Notes: generated by a model not told the origin, from the sequence alone. A stretch of DNA of 27,135 bases from CAG-791 sp963605745 (GCA_963605745.1 CAVCWT010000033.1:1-27135), one strand, 5' to 3'; positions 17,937-24,783 are shown, counted from the first letter of the stretch. Translations and numbers: made by a program.

Positions 17937-19226
17937 ATGACAGAATATTTCCCGGATGGAACACCGATCGATAATTGGTTTTACGACATCGGAATTCCGC
18001 GACTCGAGGAGCTTGGCCGCCAATATGTGCTCACAGATTACGGCATCTGGGATGATGGAAGGATCTACACAAAAGAGATACAGGATGTCATTGAGGAGGC
18101 AGCTGCACAAGGCGGAGGTGTTCTCGTAGTTCCGCCGGGAACGTATCGAACCGGGGCATTGCATTTCCGGCAGAGTGTGAATCTTTATGTCAGTGAAGGT
18201 GCAACCTTAAAGGGCAGTGATGATATCTCAGATTATGACCTTGGTCCTACGCGCATTGAAGGCGAGAGCTGTCTGTATTTTAATGCCCTGATCAATGCGG
18301 ATGGATTGGACGGCTTTACCATGTGTGGCCCGGGCACCATTGACGGAAACGGACTACGTGTCTGGAAAGGTTGCTGGCTGCGATGGCAGTGGGGTGGTGG
18401 AGCCAATAAAGAAGAACAAAGGGCACGTCTGGTGCATCTGTCAAACTGCAGAAATGTGCGGATTGCAGAGCTGCATCTGCAGAACTCCCAGTTCTGGACG
18501 ACGCATCTCTACAAATGTGATCATGTGAAATATCTGAACTGTCATATTTATTCTCCGGCAGCTCCAGTGGCAGCGCCCAGTACGGATGCGATTGATATCG
18601 ACGTGTGCACGGATGTGCTGGTTAAGGGTTGCTATATGGAGGTCAATGATGATGCCGTTGTTCTGAAGGGAGGGAAGGGACCCTGGGCAGATACGCAGCC
18701 TGAAAACGGATCGAACGAGCGGATTCTGGTGGAGGACTGTGTCTATGGCTTTTGTCATGGGTGCCTGACCTGTGGTTCAGAATCGGTGCACAATCGGAAT
18801 ATCCTGATGCGCAGGATTCAGATCAAGGGTGCAGCAAGATTGCTGTGGCTGAAGATGCGCCCGGATACGCCCCAGAGGTATGAATATATTACGGTGGAGA
18901 ATATCGAGGGGCGGGTCAAAGAATTCCTGCGGATTTATCCATGGACGCAGTTCTTTGATCTGAAGGATCGGAAAGATCCGCCACTGTCCTATGCCGATCA
19001 TATCACCATGCGGAACTGCAACTGTGTTTGTGATACCTATTTTCAGGTATTGCCGGATACGAGTCAGTACCTCCTCTCGAATTTTACCTTGCAGAATTTG
19101 TCAATTAAGGCAAGGGAAGATGGATTTTCAGAGGACAAGGTTCGGAATGTGGTTTGTGAGAACGTGCAGATTTCAAACAGTGATGTGGATGAGAGTAGCT
19201 GGCATGAGGTGAAGGGATTTCAGTGA
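17937..19226 (+). CDS. GH28 polygalacturonase-family enzyme (likely oligogalacturonate/rhamnogalacturonan hydrolase)
   Basis: The protein has 429 residues without a signal peptide. ATG 17937 is two bases after the GH112 stop with GGAGG inside the GH112 end. It is a right-handed parallel beta-helix: repeated strands such as VLVKGCYMEVNDDAVVLKGG are visible. The usual GH28 active-site blocks are present but altered. NTD appears as STDAIDID (Asp217), DD as NDDAVVLK (Asp238/239), GHG as CHGCLTCGSES (His274), and RIK as LWLKMRPDT. The catalytic acids are kept while outer residues differ. This points to a diverged exo-acting or rhamnogalacturonan-directed branch rather than a classical secreted endo-polygalacturonase. 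Confidence 0.88.
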   Translation: MTEYFPDGTPIDNWFYDIGIPRLEELGRQYVLTDYGIWDDGRIYTKEIQDVIEEAAAQGGGVLVVPPGTYRTGALHFRQSVNLYVSEGATLKGSDDISDYDLGPTRIEGESCLYFNALINADGLDGFTMCGPGTIDGNGLRVWKGCWLRWQWGGGANKEEQRARLVHLSNCRNVRIAELHLQNSQFWTTHLYKCDHVKYLNCHIYSPAAPVAAPSTDAIDIDVCTDVLVKGCYMEVNDDAVVLKGGKGPWADTQPENGSNERILVEDCVYGFCHGCLTCGSESVHNRNILMRRIQIKGAARLLWLKMRPDTPQRYEYITVENIEGRVKEFLRIYPWTQFFDLKDRKDPPLSYADHITMRNCNCVCDTYFQVLPDTSQYLLSNFTLQNLSIKAREDGFSEDKVRNVVCENVQISNSDVDESSWHEVKGFQ

Positions 19227-19442
19227 GAAGCCTGCAACAAGAGGTAAACAAAGGGAAAGGAGCGCGGGCAGAGCCTGGCACAGATGTCGATTGCATGGGT
19301 CCTGCAGAATCCATGTGTGACATCGGCACTGATCGGAGCCAGTCGTCCGGAACAGATTTATGAGAATGTAAAGGCACTGGAGAATCCGGAGTTTACACCG
19401 AAGGAGATGAAGAGAATTGAGCAGATTGCCTGCAGAAAGTGA
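19223..19442 (+). pseudogene. C-terminal remnant of an aldo/keto reductase
   Basis: Frame from 19263 to the stop at 19440-19442 reads RGQSLAQMSIAWVLQNPCVT, continues with SALIGASRPEQIYENVKAL and ends in ...IACRK. This is the well-known C-terminal signature of YghZ/AKR14-type aldo/keto reductases, which need about 330 residues. Only about 59 codons remain, with a stop at 19245 in that frame and no start codon or ribosome site. The stretch just before it (VRSLQQEVNKGKG in another frame from 19223) may be the preceding helix after a frameshift. It begins at the GH28 stop, which suggests that an internal deletion removed most of a once intact operon gene. Confidence 0.85.
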
Positions 19443-19459
19443 GCGGTGGATTGGAAGCT

Positions 19460-20257
19460 ATGAATACAATCTATATGTGTTTTCCGGGCGGAAAACATAA
19501 AGTCCTGACATTAAGCTATGATGACGGGAGACTGGAGGACCGGCAGCTGGTTTCCATTTTGAATCGGCACGGGATCAAGGCGACCTTTCATTTGAATTCC
19601 GGTTTATGTGAGAATCCGGACCGCATTCCGCCTGCGGAGTGGCCGACATTGTATCAGGGGCATGAGGTGGCCTGCCACACGGTGACACACCCTACCATTG
19701 CGCGTTGCCCCATTGAACATACGGCCATGCAGGTTCTGGAGGACCGCAAACGCCTTGAAGAGGTGATGCAGTATCCGGTGCGTGGGATGTCCTATCCGAA
19801 CGGTTCCTATAATCGCGAGATCATGGACCTTCTCCCGGGACTGGGTATCGAGTATTGCAGAGTTGTCGGGAATACGGATTCTTTTGAGATGCCGGAGGAT
19901 TATCTGTGTTGGAAGGCCACCTGTCATCATAATCACAATCTTCTGGAGAATGCAGAGCAGTTTGTCGGCCTTTTCAAGACGCAGTATCTCTACATGATGT
20001 ATGTGTGGGGGCACAGCTATGAGTTTACGGCAGACAAGAACTGGGATCTGATGGAGGCCTTTTGTGAAAAGGCGGGGAACCGGGAAGACATCTGGTATGC
20101 AACGAATATTCAGATTGTGGATTACATGAAGGCAGCAAAGAGACTGCGCTGCACCGTTTCCGGAGATATTGTATATAACCCGAATGCCTGCAGCATCTGG
20201 GTGAATGTCAATGGAGAAATCAGGGAGATTCAAGGCGGACAGACGCTGCGGCTGTAA
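19460..20257 (+). CDS. Polysaccharide deacetylase-family protein (CE4-like, NodB fold), cytoplasmic
   Basis: The protein has 265 residues. ATG 19460 follows GGAAG; a GTG at 19439 overlapping the reductase stop is possible. Visible NodB motifs are LSYDDG (Asp21, Asp22) and CHTVTH (His73, His77), the D and H-x-x-x-H metal ligands. RGMSYPNGSYNREI is the third motif region. No signal peptide or membrane helix is seen, unlike peptidoglycan deacetylases. In this operon it more likely acts on a small imported sugar, for example removing an acetyl group, than on the cell wall; that is inference. It lies 76 bp before the rhamnose mutarotase gene. Confidence 0.85.
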   Translation: MNTIYMCFPGGKHKVLTLSYDDGRLEDRQLVSILNRHGIKATFHLNSGLCENPDRIPPAEWPTLYQGHEVACHTVTHPTIARCPIEHTAMQVLEDRKRLEEVMQYPVRGMSYPNGSYNREIMDLLPGLGIEYCRVVGNTDSFEMPEDYLCWKATCHHNHNLLENAEQFVGLFKTQYLYMMYVWGHSYEFTADKNWDLMEAFCEKAGNREDIWYATNIQIVDYMKAAKRLRCTVSGDIVYNPNACSIWVNVNGEIREIQGGQTLRL

Positions 20258-20273
20258 GGAAAGTGCGGATGTA

Positions 20274-20292
20274 ATCAGTACGTTCTGAGAGG
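20274..20292. repeat. 19-bp repeated motif, copy 1 (before the mutarotase gene)
   Basis: ATCAGTACGTTCTGAGAGG here and ATCAGTACATTCTGACAGG at 20751-20769 agree at 17 of 19 positions. Each contains the inverted halves TCAG / CTGA. The two copies lie upstream of neighbouring genes (RhaM and the AGCS symporter), which would fit a shared regulator site, but two copies are too few to be sure. Confidence 0.4.
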
Positions 20293-20333
20293 TCATACGC
20301 GATATGGATGAGAATTATTGAAGGAGGACGCAA

Positions 20334-20666
20334 ATGGAGCGATATGCATGGCGGGGCAGAATTGTACCGGGCAGCCAGGAGGAATACAAACGCAGGCATG
20401 ATGAGATCTGGCCGGAGATGAAAGAGATTCTGGAAAAGGCAGGAATCCGCAACTACAGTATCTGGATGCAGGGAGAAGAGCTGTTCGGATACTATGAGTG
20501 CGAGCATGGAATTGAGTATGCCGGCCGCATACAGGCCGAGAGTGAGATTGTCAGAAAATGGGATGAATATATGAAAGACATTCTCATTATGGAGAAGGAT
20601 CCGGTGACGGGAGCTCAGCCTCTTCTGACACAGGTATTCAGTTTTCGTCAGGAGGAATCTGTGTAA
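20334..20666 (+). CDS. rhaM: L-rhamnose mutarotase
   Basis: The 110-residue protein starts after a strong AAGGAGG. It aligns by eye with E. coli RhaM: EEYKRRHDEIWPEM places His22 where the catalytic His22 of RhaM lies, and the end has the typical KWDEYMKDI and LLTQVFSF stretches. The enzyme interconverts alpha and beta anomers of L-rhamnose in the cytoplasm, supplying the anomer used by rhamnose isomerase. It is the strongest single clue that the locus handles rhamnose-containing glycans. Rhamnose isomerase, kinase and aldolase are not in the window and must lie elsewhere. Confidence 0.95.
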   Translation: MERYAWRGRIVPGSQEEYKRRHDEIWPEMKEILEKAGIRNYSIWMQGEELFGYYECEHGIEYAGRIQAESEIVRKWDEYMKDILIMEKDPVTGAQPLLTQVFSFRQEESV

Positions 20667-20671
20667 GGGTG

Positions 20672-20703
20672 GTAACTCGATTTCGGACAGATCGAAACGT
20701 TAC
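20672..20703 (+). other. Stem-loop after rhaM
   Basis: GTAAC pairs with GTTAC, with an inner TTTCG / CGAAA stem, right behind the rhaM stop. There is no T run behind it, so it is not a standard terminator. It may protect the 3' end of the message or take part in the leader structure of the next gene. Confidence 0.35.
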
Positions 20704-20750
20704 AGTTACAGCAGATATTGCTTGCTAATTTGATAAAGATATGACATGAT

Positions 20751-20769
20751 ATCAGTACATTCTGACAGG
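20751..20769. repeat. 19-bp repeated motif, copy 2 (before the AGCS symporter gene)
   Basis: ATCAGTACATTCTGACAGG matches the copy at 20274-20292 at 17 of 19 positions. Its end overlaps a perfect 12-bp palindrome GGACAATTGTCC (20768-20779). The 367-bp gap 20667-21034 otherwise holds only the hairpin at 20672 and the terminator at 20866; I see no gene in it. Confidence 0.4.
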
Positions 20770-20865
20770 ACAATTGTCCATACAGCACACACATGCATTC
20801 CATGCAGGACATGGGAGATTCTGCAAGAGATGCGATTCGTGTGAAAATACTGGCAGGTACCAAGG

Positions 20866-20905
20866 ACGGCACACCTCTTTTAAAGGAGAGGGGTGCCGTT
20901 TTTTT
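20866..20905 (+). terminator. Rho-independent terminator upstream of the AGCS symporter gene
   Basis: ACGGCACACCTCT pairs with AGAGGGGTGCCGT (one mismatch) around a TTTAAAGG-type loop and is followed by seven T. It ends either the locus whose last gene is rhaM, or a leader transcript starting between 20700 and 20770. If the latter, it would be an attenuator of the symporter gene that starts 130 bp downstream. Confidence 0.85.
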
Positions 20906-21034
20906 GATATCTGCTTAACACCTGGTGATTTCAAAATAAATGGCCGCATGCGGCAGATTCATGATTGAAATTGACAGGTGGCCACTGGGCAGGCGTCCCC
21001 TGGGAATGGAACATGAGGAGAGGAGAGTAAGGTA

Positions 21035-22510
21035 ATGATTGAAAAAATCACAGCTGTGAATGGCGCAGTCAATGGCTTTGTGTGGGGGATTCCCATGCTG
21101 ATCCTGCTGGTAGGGACGGGCATTTTGATGACCAATCTGACCGGCTGGTTTCAGCTGACACATTTTGGCTATTGGTGGAAAAAGACGGTAGGCGGCATTT
21201 TCCGCAATAAGGAGGTTACGGAGCATACCGCCAAGGAGGATCGGCAGATCACGCAGTTCCAGAGCTTATGCACGGCACTGGCTGCAACGATTGGAACCGG
21301 CAATATCGCCGGTGTTGCAGCTGCCATTGCGAGCGGCGGTCCGGGTTCCATCTTCTGGATGTGGATCGTTGCCTTTTTCGGAATGATGACGAACTATTCA
21401 GAGAATGTGCTGGGCATCTATTACCGCAGAAAGAACAGCAAGGGAGAGTGGTGTGGCGGCGCCATGTATTATCTAAAGGACGGTCTGGGATCTAAAAAGA
21501 ACTGCAAGACCATCGGTGGCGTGCTGGCCGTTCTGTTCAGTATTTTCTGTGTACTGGCATCCTTTGGTATCGGCAACATGAGTCAGGTCAATTCCATTGC
21601 TGTCAACATTGAGAGTGCCTTTGGCATTCCGAGCATCTGGACCGGTATTTTCCTGATGGTCATTGCCGGCGTTGTTATCCTGGGAGGGATCAAGAGAATT
21701 GCATCCGTTACCGAAAAGCTGGTTCCTTTTATGGCCATTGCCTATGTGGTTCTGGCACTGATCGTTGTTCTGACCCATATCACCATGCTGCCGGGTGCGG
21801 TCGCTGCCATCTTTAAGGGGGCCTTTGCGATGAAGGCTGTCGGCGGAGGTATTGTCGGAGCCGGAGTCAGACAGGCAATTACCTGGGGCATGAAGCGAGG
21901 CGTGTTCTCGAACGAGGCGGGCCTTGGCTCCTCGGTTATGGTTCATTCCGCCTCGAATGTAAAGGAACCGGTTATGCAGGGAATGTGGGGTATCTTTGAG
22001 GTGTTCGCAGATACCATCATCGTATGTTCCTTGACAGCCTTTGCCATTCTGTGCTCGGGCGTTGTGAACCTGGAGGATGGCTCGATGATTTCTTCGGCAG
22101 AGAAGACAGCACTGGTTTCGGAGGCATTCGGCCAAACCTTTGGCAGCTTTGGTGCAAAATTCATTGCGGTTGCGATTCTGCTGTTCGCTTTTTCGACCGT
22201 CCTTGGCTGGAGCATCTACGGAACAAAGGCAGTAGAGTATCTGCTGGGTGAAAAGGCTGTTGTGGTTTATAAGGCAATCTTTGTTGTCTTTATCGTATGC
22301 GGTGCGACGATGAATCTGGAGCTGGCCTGGGATCTGTCGGATACATTCAACGGTCTGATGGCGATTCCGAACCTGATCGGTGTCCTCACCTTGTCCGGAA
22401 CGGTTCATCGGATTACAAAGAACTACGTGGATCGAAACCTTCGCGGCAAGGACATTGAGCCGATGTACTCCGCATTCCCGGAGATTCAGAAGGAGCAGGA
22501 GGAAGCGTAA
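21035..22510 (+). CDS. Alanine/glycine:cation symporter family (AGCS) transporter
   Basis: This 491-residue membrane protein has about 10-12 helices. The family signature is clear: CTALAATIGTGNIAGVAAAI, then MMTNYSENVLGIYYRRKN, GGAMYYLKDGLG, and the late KRGVFSNEAGLGSS stretch. The early FQSLCTALAATIGTGNIAG helix forms the substrate and Na+ site in the known AgcS structure. It imports alanine, glycine or related small amino acids with Na+ or H+. It is preceded by a purine-rich ribosome site (AGGAGAG ... AAGG). No functional link to the pectin genes is evident. Confidence 0.95.
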   Translation: MIEKITAVNGAVNGFVWGIPMLILLVGTGILMTNLTGWFQLTHFGYWWKKTVGGIFRNKEVTEHTAKEDRQITQFQSLCTALAATIGTGNIAGVAAAIASGGPGSIFWMWIVAFFGMMTNYSENVLGIYYRRKNSKGEWCGGAMYYLKDGLGSKKNCKTIGGVLAVLFSIFCVLASFGIGNMSQVNSIAVNIESAFGIPSIWTGIFLMVIAGVVILGGIKRIASVTEKLVPFMAIAYVVLALIVVLTHITMLPGAVAAIFKGAFAMKAVGGGIVGAGVRQAITWGMKRGVFSNEAGLGSSVMVHSASNVKEPVMQGMWGIFEVFADTIIVCSLTAFAILCSGVVNLEDGSMISSAEKTALVSEAFGQTFGSFGAKFIAVAILLFAFSTVLGWSIYGTKAVEYLLGEKAVVVYKAIFVVFIVCGATMNLELAWDLSDTFNGLMAIPNLIGVLTLSGTVHRITKNYVDRNLRGKDIEPMYSAFPEIQKEQEEA

Positions 22511-22527
22511 AACTAAGACAATCGTAA

Positions 22528-22673
22528 CTGTTTAGCACCCATCTCGATTTTGGTACTCGAAAATGGCTGATGCCATTTTCTCCTACCTTGGAGTGGCTTC
22601 GCTCACTCCGTGCTGCGGAGAAACCGCATACGCGGCTTTCTCCTTGCATTTGGAACCCTCAGGTGCTAAACAG
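22528..22673. repeat. 146-bp structured element with 12-bp terminal inverted repeats
   Basis: Perfect terminal repeats CTGTTTAGCACC (22528-22539) and GGTGCTAAACAG (22662-22673) enclose three further perfect or near-perfect hairpins. They are AAAATGGC tgat GCCATTTT (22560-22579), GGAGTG/CACTCC with a TTCG-centred loop (22590-22609), and GGAGAAACCGC/GCGGCTTTCTCC (22617-22643). The whole can fold as a closed multi-branched structure on either strand. A damaged second copy lies at 24658-24720. No protein is encoded. It behaves like a non-autonomous, MITE- or REP-like repeat; the right-hand A run gives a T tail on the - strand. Confidence 0.75.
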
Positions 22674-22742
22674 AAAAAAACAATATGCTGTGGAAAATTG
22701 GTGGCAGCACTGGAATTCCGGAAAGGAAGCGCGTACAATGAG

Positions 22743-22771
22743 GGTGTTCGGCGATGAGCCGGACACCTTTT
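22743..22771 (+). terminator. Terminator-like hairpin before tRNA-Ala
   Basis: GGTGTTCGGC pairs with GCCGGACACC (one G-U) around GATGA and is followed by TTTT. It sits five bases before the tRNA. A TACAAT box at 22734-22739 could be the -10 of the tRNA promoter, in which case this hairpin would lie in the tRNA 5' leader instead. Both readings are possible. Confidence 0.6.
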
Positions 22772-22775
22772 AAAA

Positions 22776-22848
22776 GGGGATGTAGCTCAGCTGGGAGAGC
22801 GCCAGGTTCGCAATCTGGAGGTCGCGGGTTCGATCCCCGTCATCTCCA
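22776..22848 (+). tRNA. tRNA-Ala (anticodon CGC)
   Basis: The 73-nt cloverleaf has a 7-bp acceptor stem GGGGATG/CATCTCC with the G3:U70 pair that identifies alanine tRNAs. It has D arm GCTC...GAGC, anticodon arm CCAGG-TTCGCAA-TCTGG with CGC at positions 34-36, and T arm GCGGG-TTCGATC-CCCGT. The discriminator base is A and the 3' CCA is not encoded. It reads the GCG codon. It stands alone, followed by a terminator. Confidence 0.95.
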
Positions 22849-22861
22849 TTTAACAGAAAAT

Positions 22862-22900
22862 CCGAGCTCTTGACTGGATCGGTCAGGAGCTCGGATTTTT
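22862..22900 (+). terminator. Terminator after tRNA-Ala, probably bidirectional
   Basis: CCGAGCTCTTGAC pairs with GTCAGGAGCTCGG (one G-U) with a short loop and TTTTT behind it. On the opposite strand the same stem is followed by ATTTTCT, so it could also stop a - strand transcript coming from the small-ORF region. Confidence 0.9.
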
Positions 22901-22937
22901 CATGCTCTGTAACATTCCTCCTCCGTCTGCGTATGTA

Positions 22938-22966
22938 TTGTCGTAAACAACAACGATTGATATACC
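22938..22966 (+). promoter_or_regulatory. Candidate promoter for the 33-codon ORF
   Basis: TTGTCG (22938-22943), a 17-bp spacer and TATACC (22961-22966) match a sigma-A promoter at four of six positions in each box. It is overlapped at its right edge by a small hairpin CCGCA ggag TGCGG (22965-22978). It lies 35 bp before the ORF start. Confidence 0.4.
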
Positions 22967-23000
22967 GCAGGAGTGCGGAGAAAAGAGGGGTACAGAAAAT

Positions 23001-23102
23001 ATGTTAACATTAGCATGTCTTGCAGCGTTTGGAGCAAGCGTTGCCACAATCCTGACGGTTGTCACCATCACGTATGACCATATGATCAGCACAACGCGAT
23101 AG
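23001..23102 (+). CDS. Small hydrophobic single-span protein, holin-like-toxin resemblance (hypothetical)
   Basis: The ORF encodes 33 residues: one hydrophobic span about residues 2-24 (MLTLACLAAFGASVATILTV) followed by a short polar tail ending in HMISTTR. GAGGGG sits ten bases before the ATG. A candidate promoter (22938-22966) lies upstream and a strong terminator (23114-23160) starts 12 bp after the stop, so it forms a complete small transcription unit. The FG-x-x-(V/I)AT-(I/L)L pattern resembles the short putative holin-like toxins of Firmicutes (TxpA-type, type I toxin-antitoxin). An alternative is a small subunit of an NSS transporter (MetS-like), but the NSS gene next door is on the opposite strand. 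Function is not established. Confidence 0.5.
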   Translation: MLTLACLAAFGASVATILTVVTITYDHMISTTR

Positions 23103-23113
23103 TCGTAAAGAAT

Positions 23114-23160
23114 GAGCCCTGCACCGTAACTTTCGAGAGAAAGCCTTCGGCGCAGGGCTC
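23114..23160. terminator. Shared terminator between small ORF and NSS transporter
   Basis: GAGCCCTGCACCG pairs with CGGCGCAGGGCTC (one non-Watson-Crick pair) in the gap between two convergent genes. Flanking bases give only modest T runs on either strand, so it likely serves both directions with moderate strength. Confidence 0.75.
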
Positions 23161-23166
23161 AAACGT

Positions 23167-24582
23167 TTATCCCAGAATCCCCGTGGACTGCAAAAAGAGA
23201 ATCAGCATGAGAACCGGCGAAACGTAGCGGATCATGATCCGGTAAAGGCCCTTGCGGCGGAAGGTTTCTCCGTTTCGCTGCATCTCATCAATGACATAGT
23301 CCGGCTTCATGATCCAGCCGATGAGGATGGTAGAGAGCAGGGCGATGAAGGGCATCATGAAGTTGTTGCTGATGTAGTCCATAATATCGAGGAGTTGTCC
23401 CACGGAGCCGTTCGGCAGCGTGACCTCCACATAGAACAGGCTGTAGCCAAGGGCGATGACAGCCGAGGCGGCCAGGTAGATCACGGAGAGGATCAGGACC
23501 GTTTTCTGGCGACTTTGGTGGAAGATCTCCATGCAGTTGGCAACGATGGACTCCAGAACGGAAATGCAGGACGTCAGCGTTGCAAAGATGGCCGTCACGA
23601 AAAAGAGGAGTCCAACGACGATGCCGGCCTTCCCCATCGCGGCAAAGACCTTCGGGAGGGAAACGAACATGAGGCTCGGACCGGCACTCATACCTTCTGT
23701 TCCGGAGAAAACATAGACGGCCGGGATGATCATCATTCCGGCAAGGAGGGCAACGCCGGTATCAAAGAGCTCGATCTGGTTGACCGCCTTGTTCAGGTCG
23801 ACCTCCGGCTTTACATAGGAGCCGTAGGTGATCATGATGCCCATGGAAACGCTGAGCGAGAAAAAGAGCTGGCTCATCGCATCCAGAAGAATCTGCAGGA
23901 ACCGGCCGATGGTCAGTCCCTCGAGGTTCGGTGTCAGGTAATAGGCAAGGCCCTGAAGGCCCGTGCGCAGCTGACCGGACGCATCCTCATGCCGAAGCGT
24001 CAGGGAATAAATGGCAATGACCACAACGAGAACCAGCAGGATCGGCATCATATAGCGGGATACGTGCTCAATACCGCCCTCGACGCCGCGGTACACAACG
24101 ACGGCGGTCACACCCATGAACAAAAGTGCAAACACGACCGGCGCGACCGGTGACGTAATAAAGCCGGTAAAATAGCCATCCTCCGCGGCTGCGGCAGATT
24201 GACCGGTTAGGTAAACGACGGCGTACTTTGTGATCCAGCCTCCGATGACCGCATAATAGGTCATAATGAGCACCGGCACGAGGAAGGTGAGGATTCCGAG
24301 AAATTTCCATTTGGGACGCATGGTTTCATAAGCGCCGATGGCACTCTTTTGGGTGCGCCGGCCGACCGCAATGTCCGAGGTCAGCAGCGTAAAGCCAAAG
24401 GTCAGTACCAGAATCAGATAGACCAGAAGGAACAAACCGCCGCCATCCTTGGCGGCAAGATAAGGGAATCGCCAGAGATTCCCGACCCCGACAGCGCTGC
24501 CTGCAGCAGCGAGCACAAAACCAATCTGCCCGGAAAAATTCCCGGAATGTTTTCCGGATTTGTTTCCAGTATTCTTACTCAT
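23167..24582 (-). CDS. Neurotransmitter:sodium symporter (NSS/SNF) family amino acid transporter
   Basis: This 471-residue protein has about 11-12 membrane helices, a usual bacterial size (LeuT, MhsT). The start at 24582 has AAGGAGAA upstream. The family signature in helix 1, GSAVGVGNLWRFPYLAAKDG, carries the unwound GNLWRFPY stretch that holds substrate and Na+. It imports amino acids with sodium; the actual substrate is unknown. It is convergent with the small ORF. Its 5' region contains the damaged structured repeat at 24658-24720. Confidence 0.95.
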   Translation of the reverse strand: MSKNTGNKSGKHSGNFSGQIGFVLAAAGSAVGVGNLWRFPYLAAKDGGGLFLLVYLILVLTFGFTLLTSDIAVGRRTQKSAIGAYETMRPKWKFLGILTFLVPVLIMTYYAVIGGWITKYAVVYLTGQSAAAAEDGYFTGFITSPVAPVVFALLFMGVTAVVVYRGVEGGIEHVSRYMMPILLVLVVVIAIYSLTLRHEDASGQLRTGLQGLAYYLTPNLEGLTIGRFLQILLDAMSQLFFSLSVSMGIMITYGSYVKPEVDLNKAVNQIELFDTGVALLAGMMIIPAVYVFSGTEGMSAGPSLMFVSLPKVFAAMGKAGIVVGLLFFVTAIFATLTSCISVLESIVANCMEIFHQSRQKTVLILSVIYLAASAVIALGYSLFYVEVTLPNGSVGQLLDIMDYISNNFMMPFIALLSTILIGWIMKPDYVIDEMQRNGETFRRKGLYRIMIRYVSPVLMLILFLQSTGILG

Positions 24583-24657
24583 ATTCTATTATTCTCCTTT
24601 TCCTTTATTCTCACAGTCCTTACAGCATAGCATATGGGAAGGGATCTTTGCATTACT

Positions 24658-24720
24658 GTAACTAGTCAGCACCCACATCTCGATTTTGGTTCGATTTTGG
24701 TACTCGAAAATGGCTGATGC
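24658..24720. repeat. Degraded second copy of the structured element
   Basis: The left third of the 22528-22673 element recurs here: GTAACT...CAGCACCC, then TCTCGATTTTGG and TACTCGAAAATGGCTGATGC. It contains an extra tandem copy of TCGATTTTGGT (24680-24701) and a CA insertion. After ATGC the similarity is lost and there is no right terminal repeat. It lies in the 349-bp divergent gap between the NSS and GH31 genes. Confidence 0.7.
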
Positions 24721-24746
24721 ATTGGCAGTAACCACTCCAAAATCCT

Positions 24747-24775
24747 TTGACCCTGGCTACAGAATGTAATAGGAT
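24747..24775 (+). promoter_or_regulatory. Candidate promoter of the GH31 gene
   Basis: TTGACC (five of six), a 17-bp spacer and TAGGAT (four of six) lie 157 bp before the GH31 start. The tandem repeat at 24784-24820 falls within or just before the start of the resulting leader. Confidence 0.45.
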
Positions 24776-24783
24776 TCGGATAG

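Noticed and set aside
20665..20905. T-box-like sequence (GGGTGGTAAC at the rhaM stop and GGTACC near 20857)
   Set aside because: The conserved UGGNACC bulge is not intact, and stem I and specifier features could not be found in the right order.
21473..22408. 311-codon open frame on the - strand
   Set aside because: It lies wholly antisense to the clearly real AGCS symporter, its translation is low-complexity (rich in N, G, D, H, Q) and it has no family features; codon-bias shadow.
23395..24153. 252-codon open frame on the + strand
   Set aside because: Antisense to the NSS transporter, with the charged low-complexity composition typical of the complement of membrane-protein codons.
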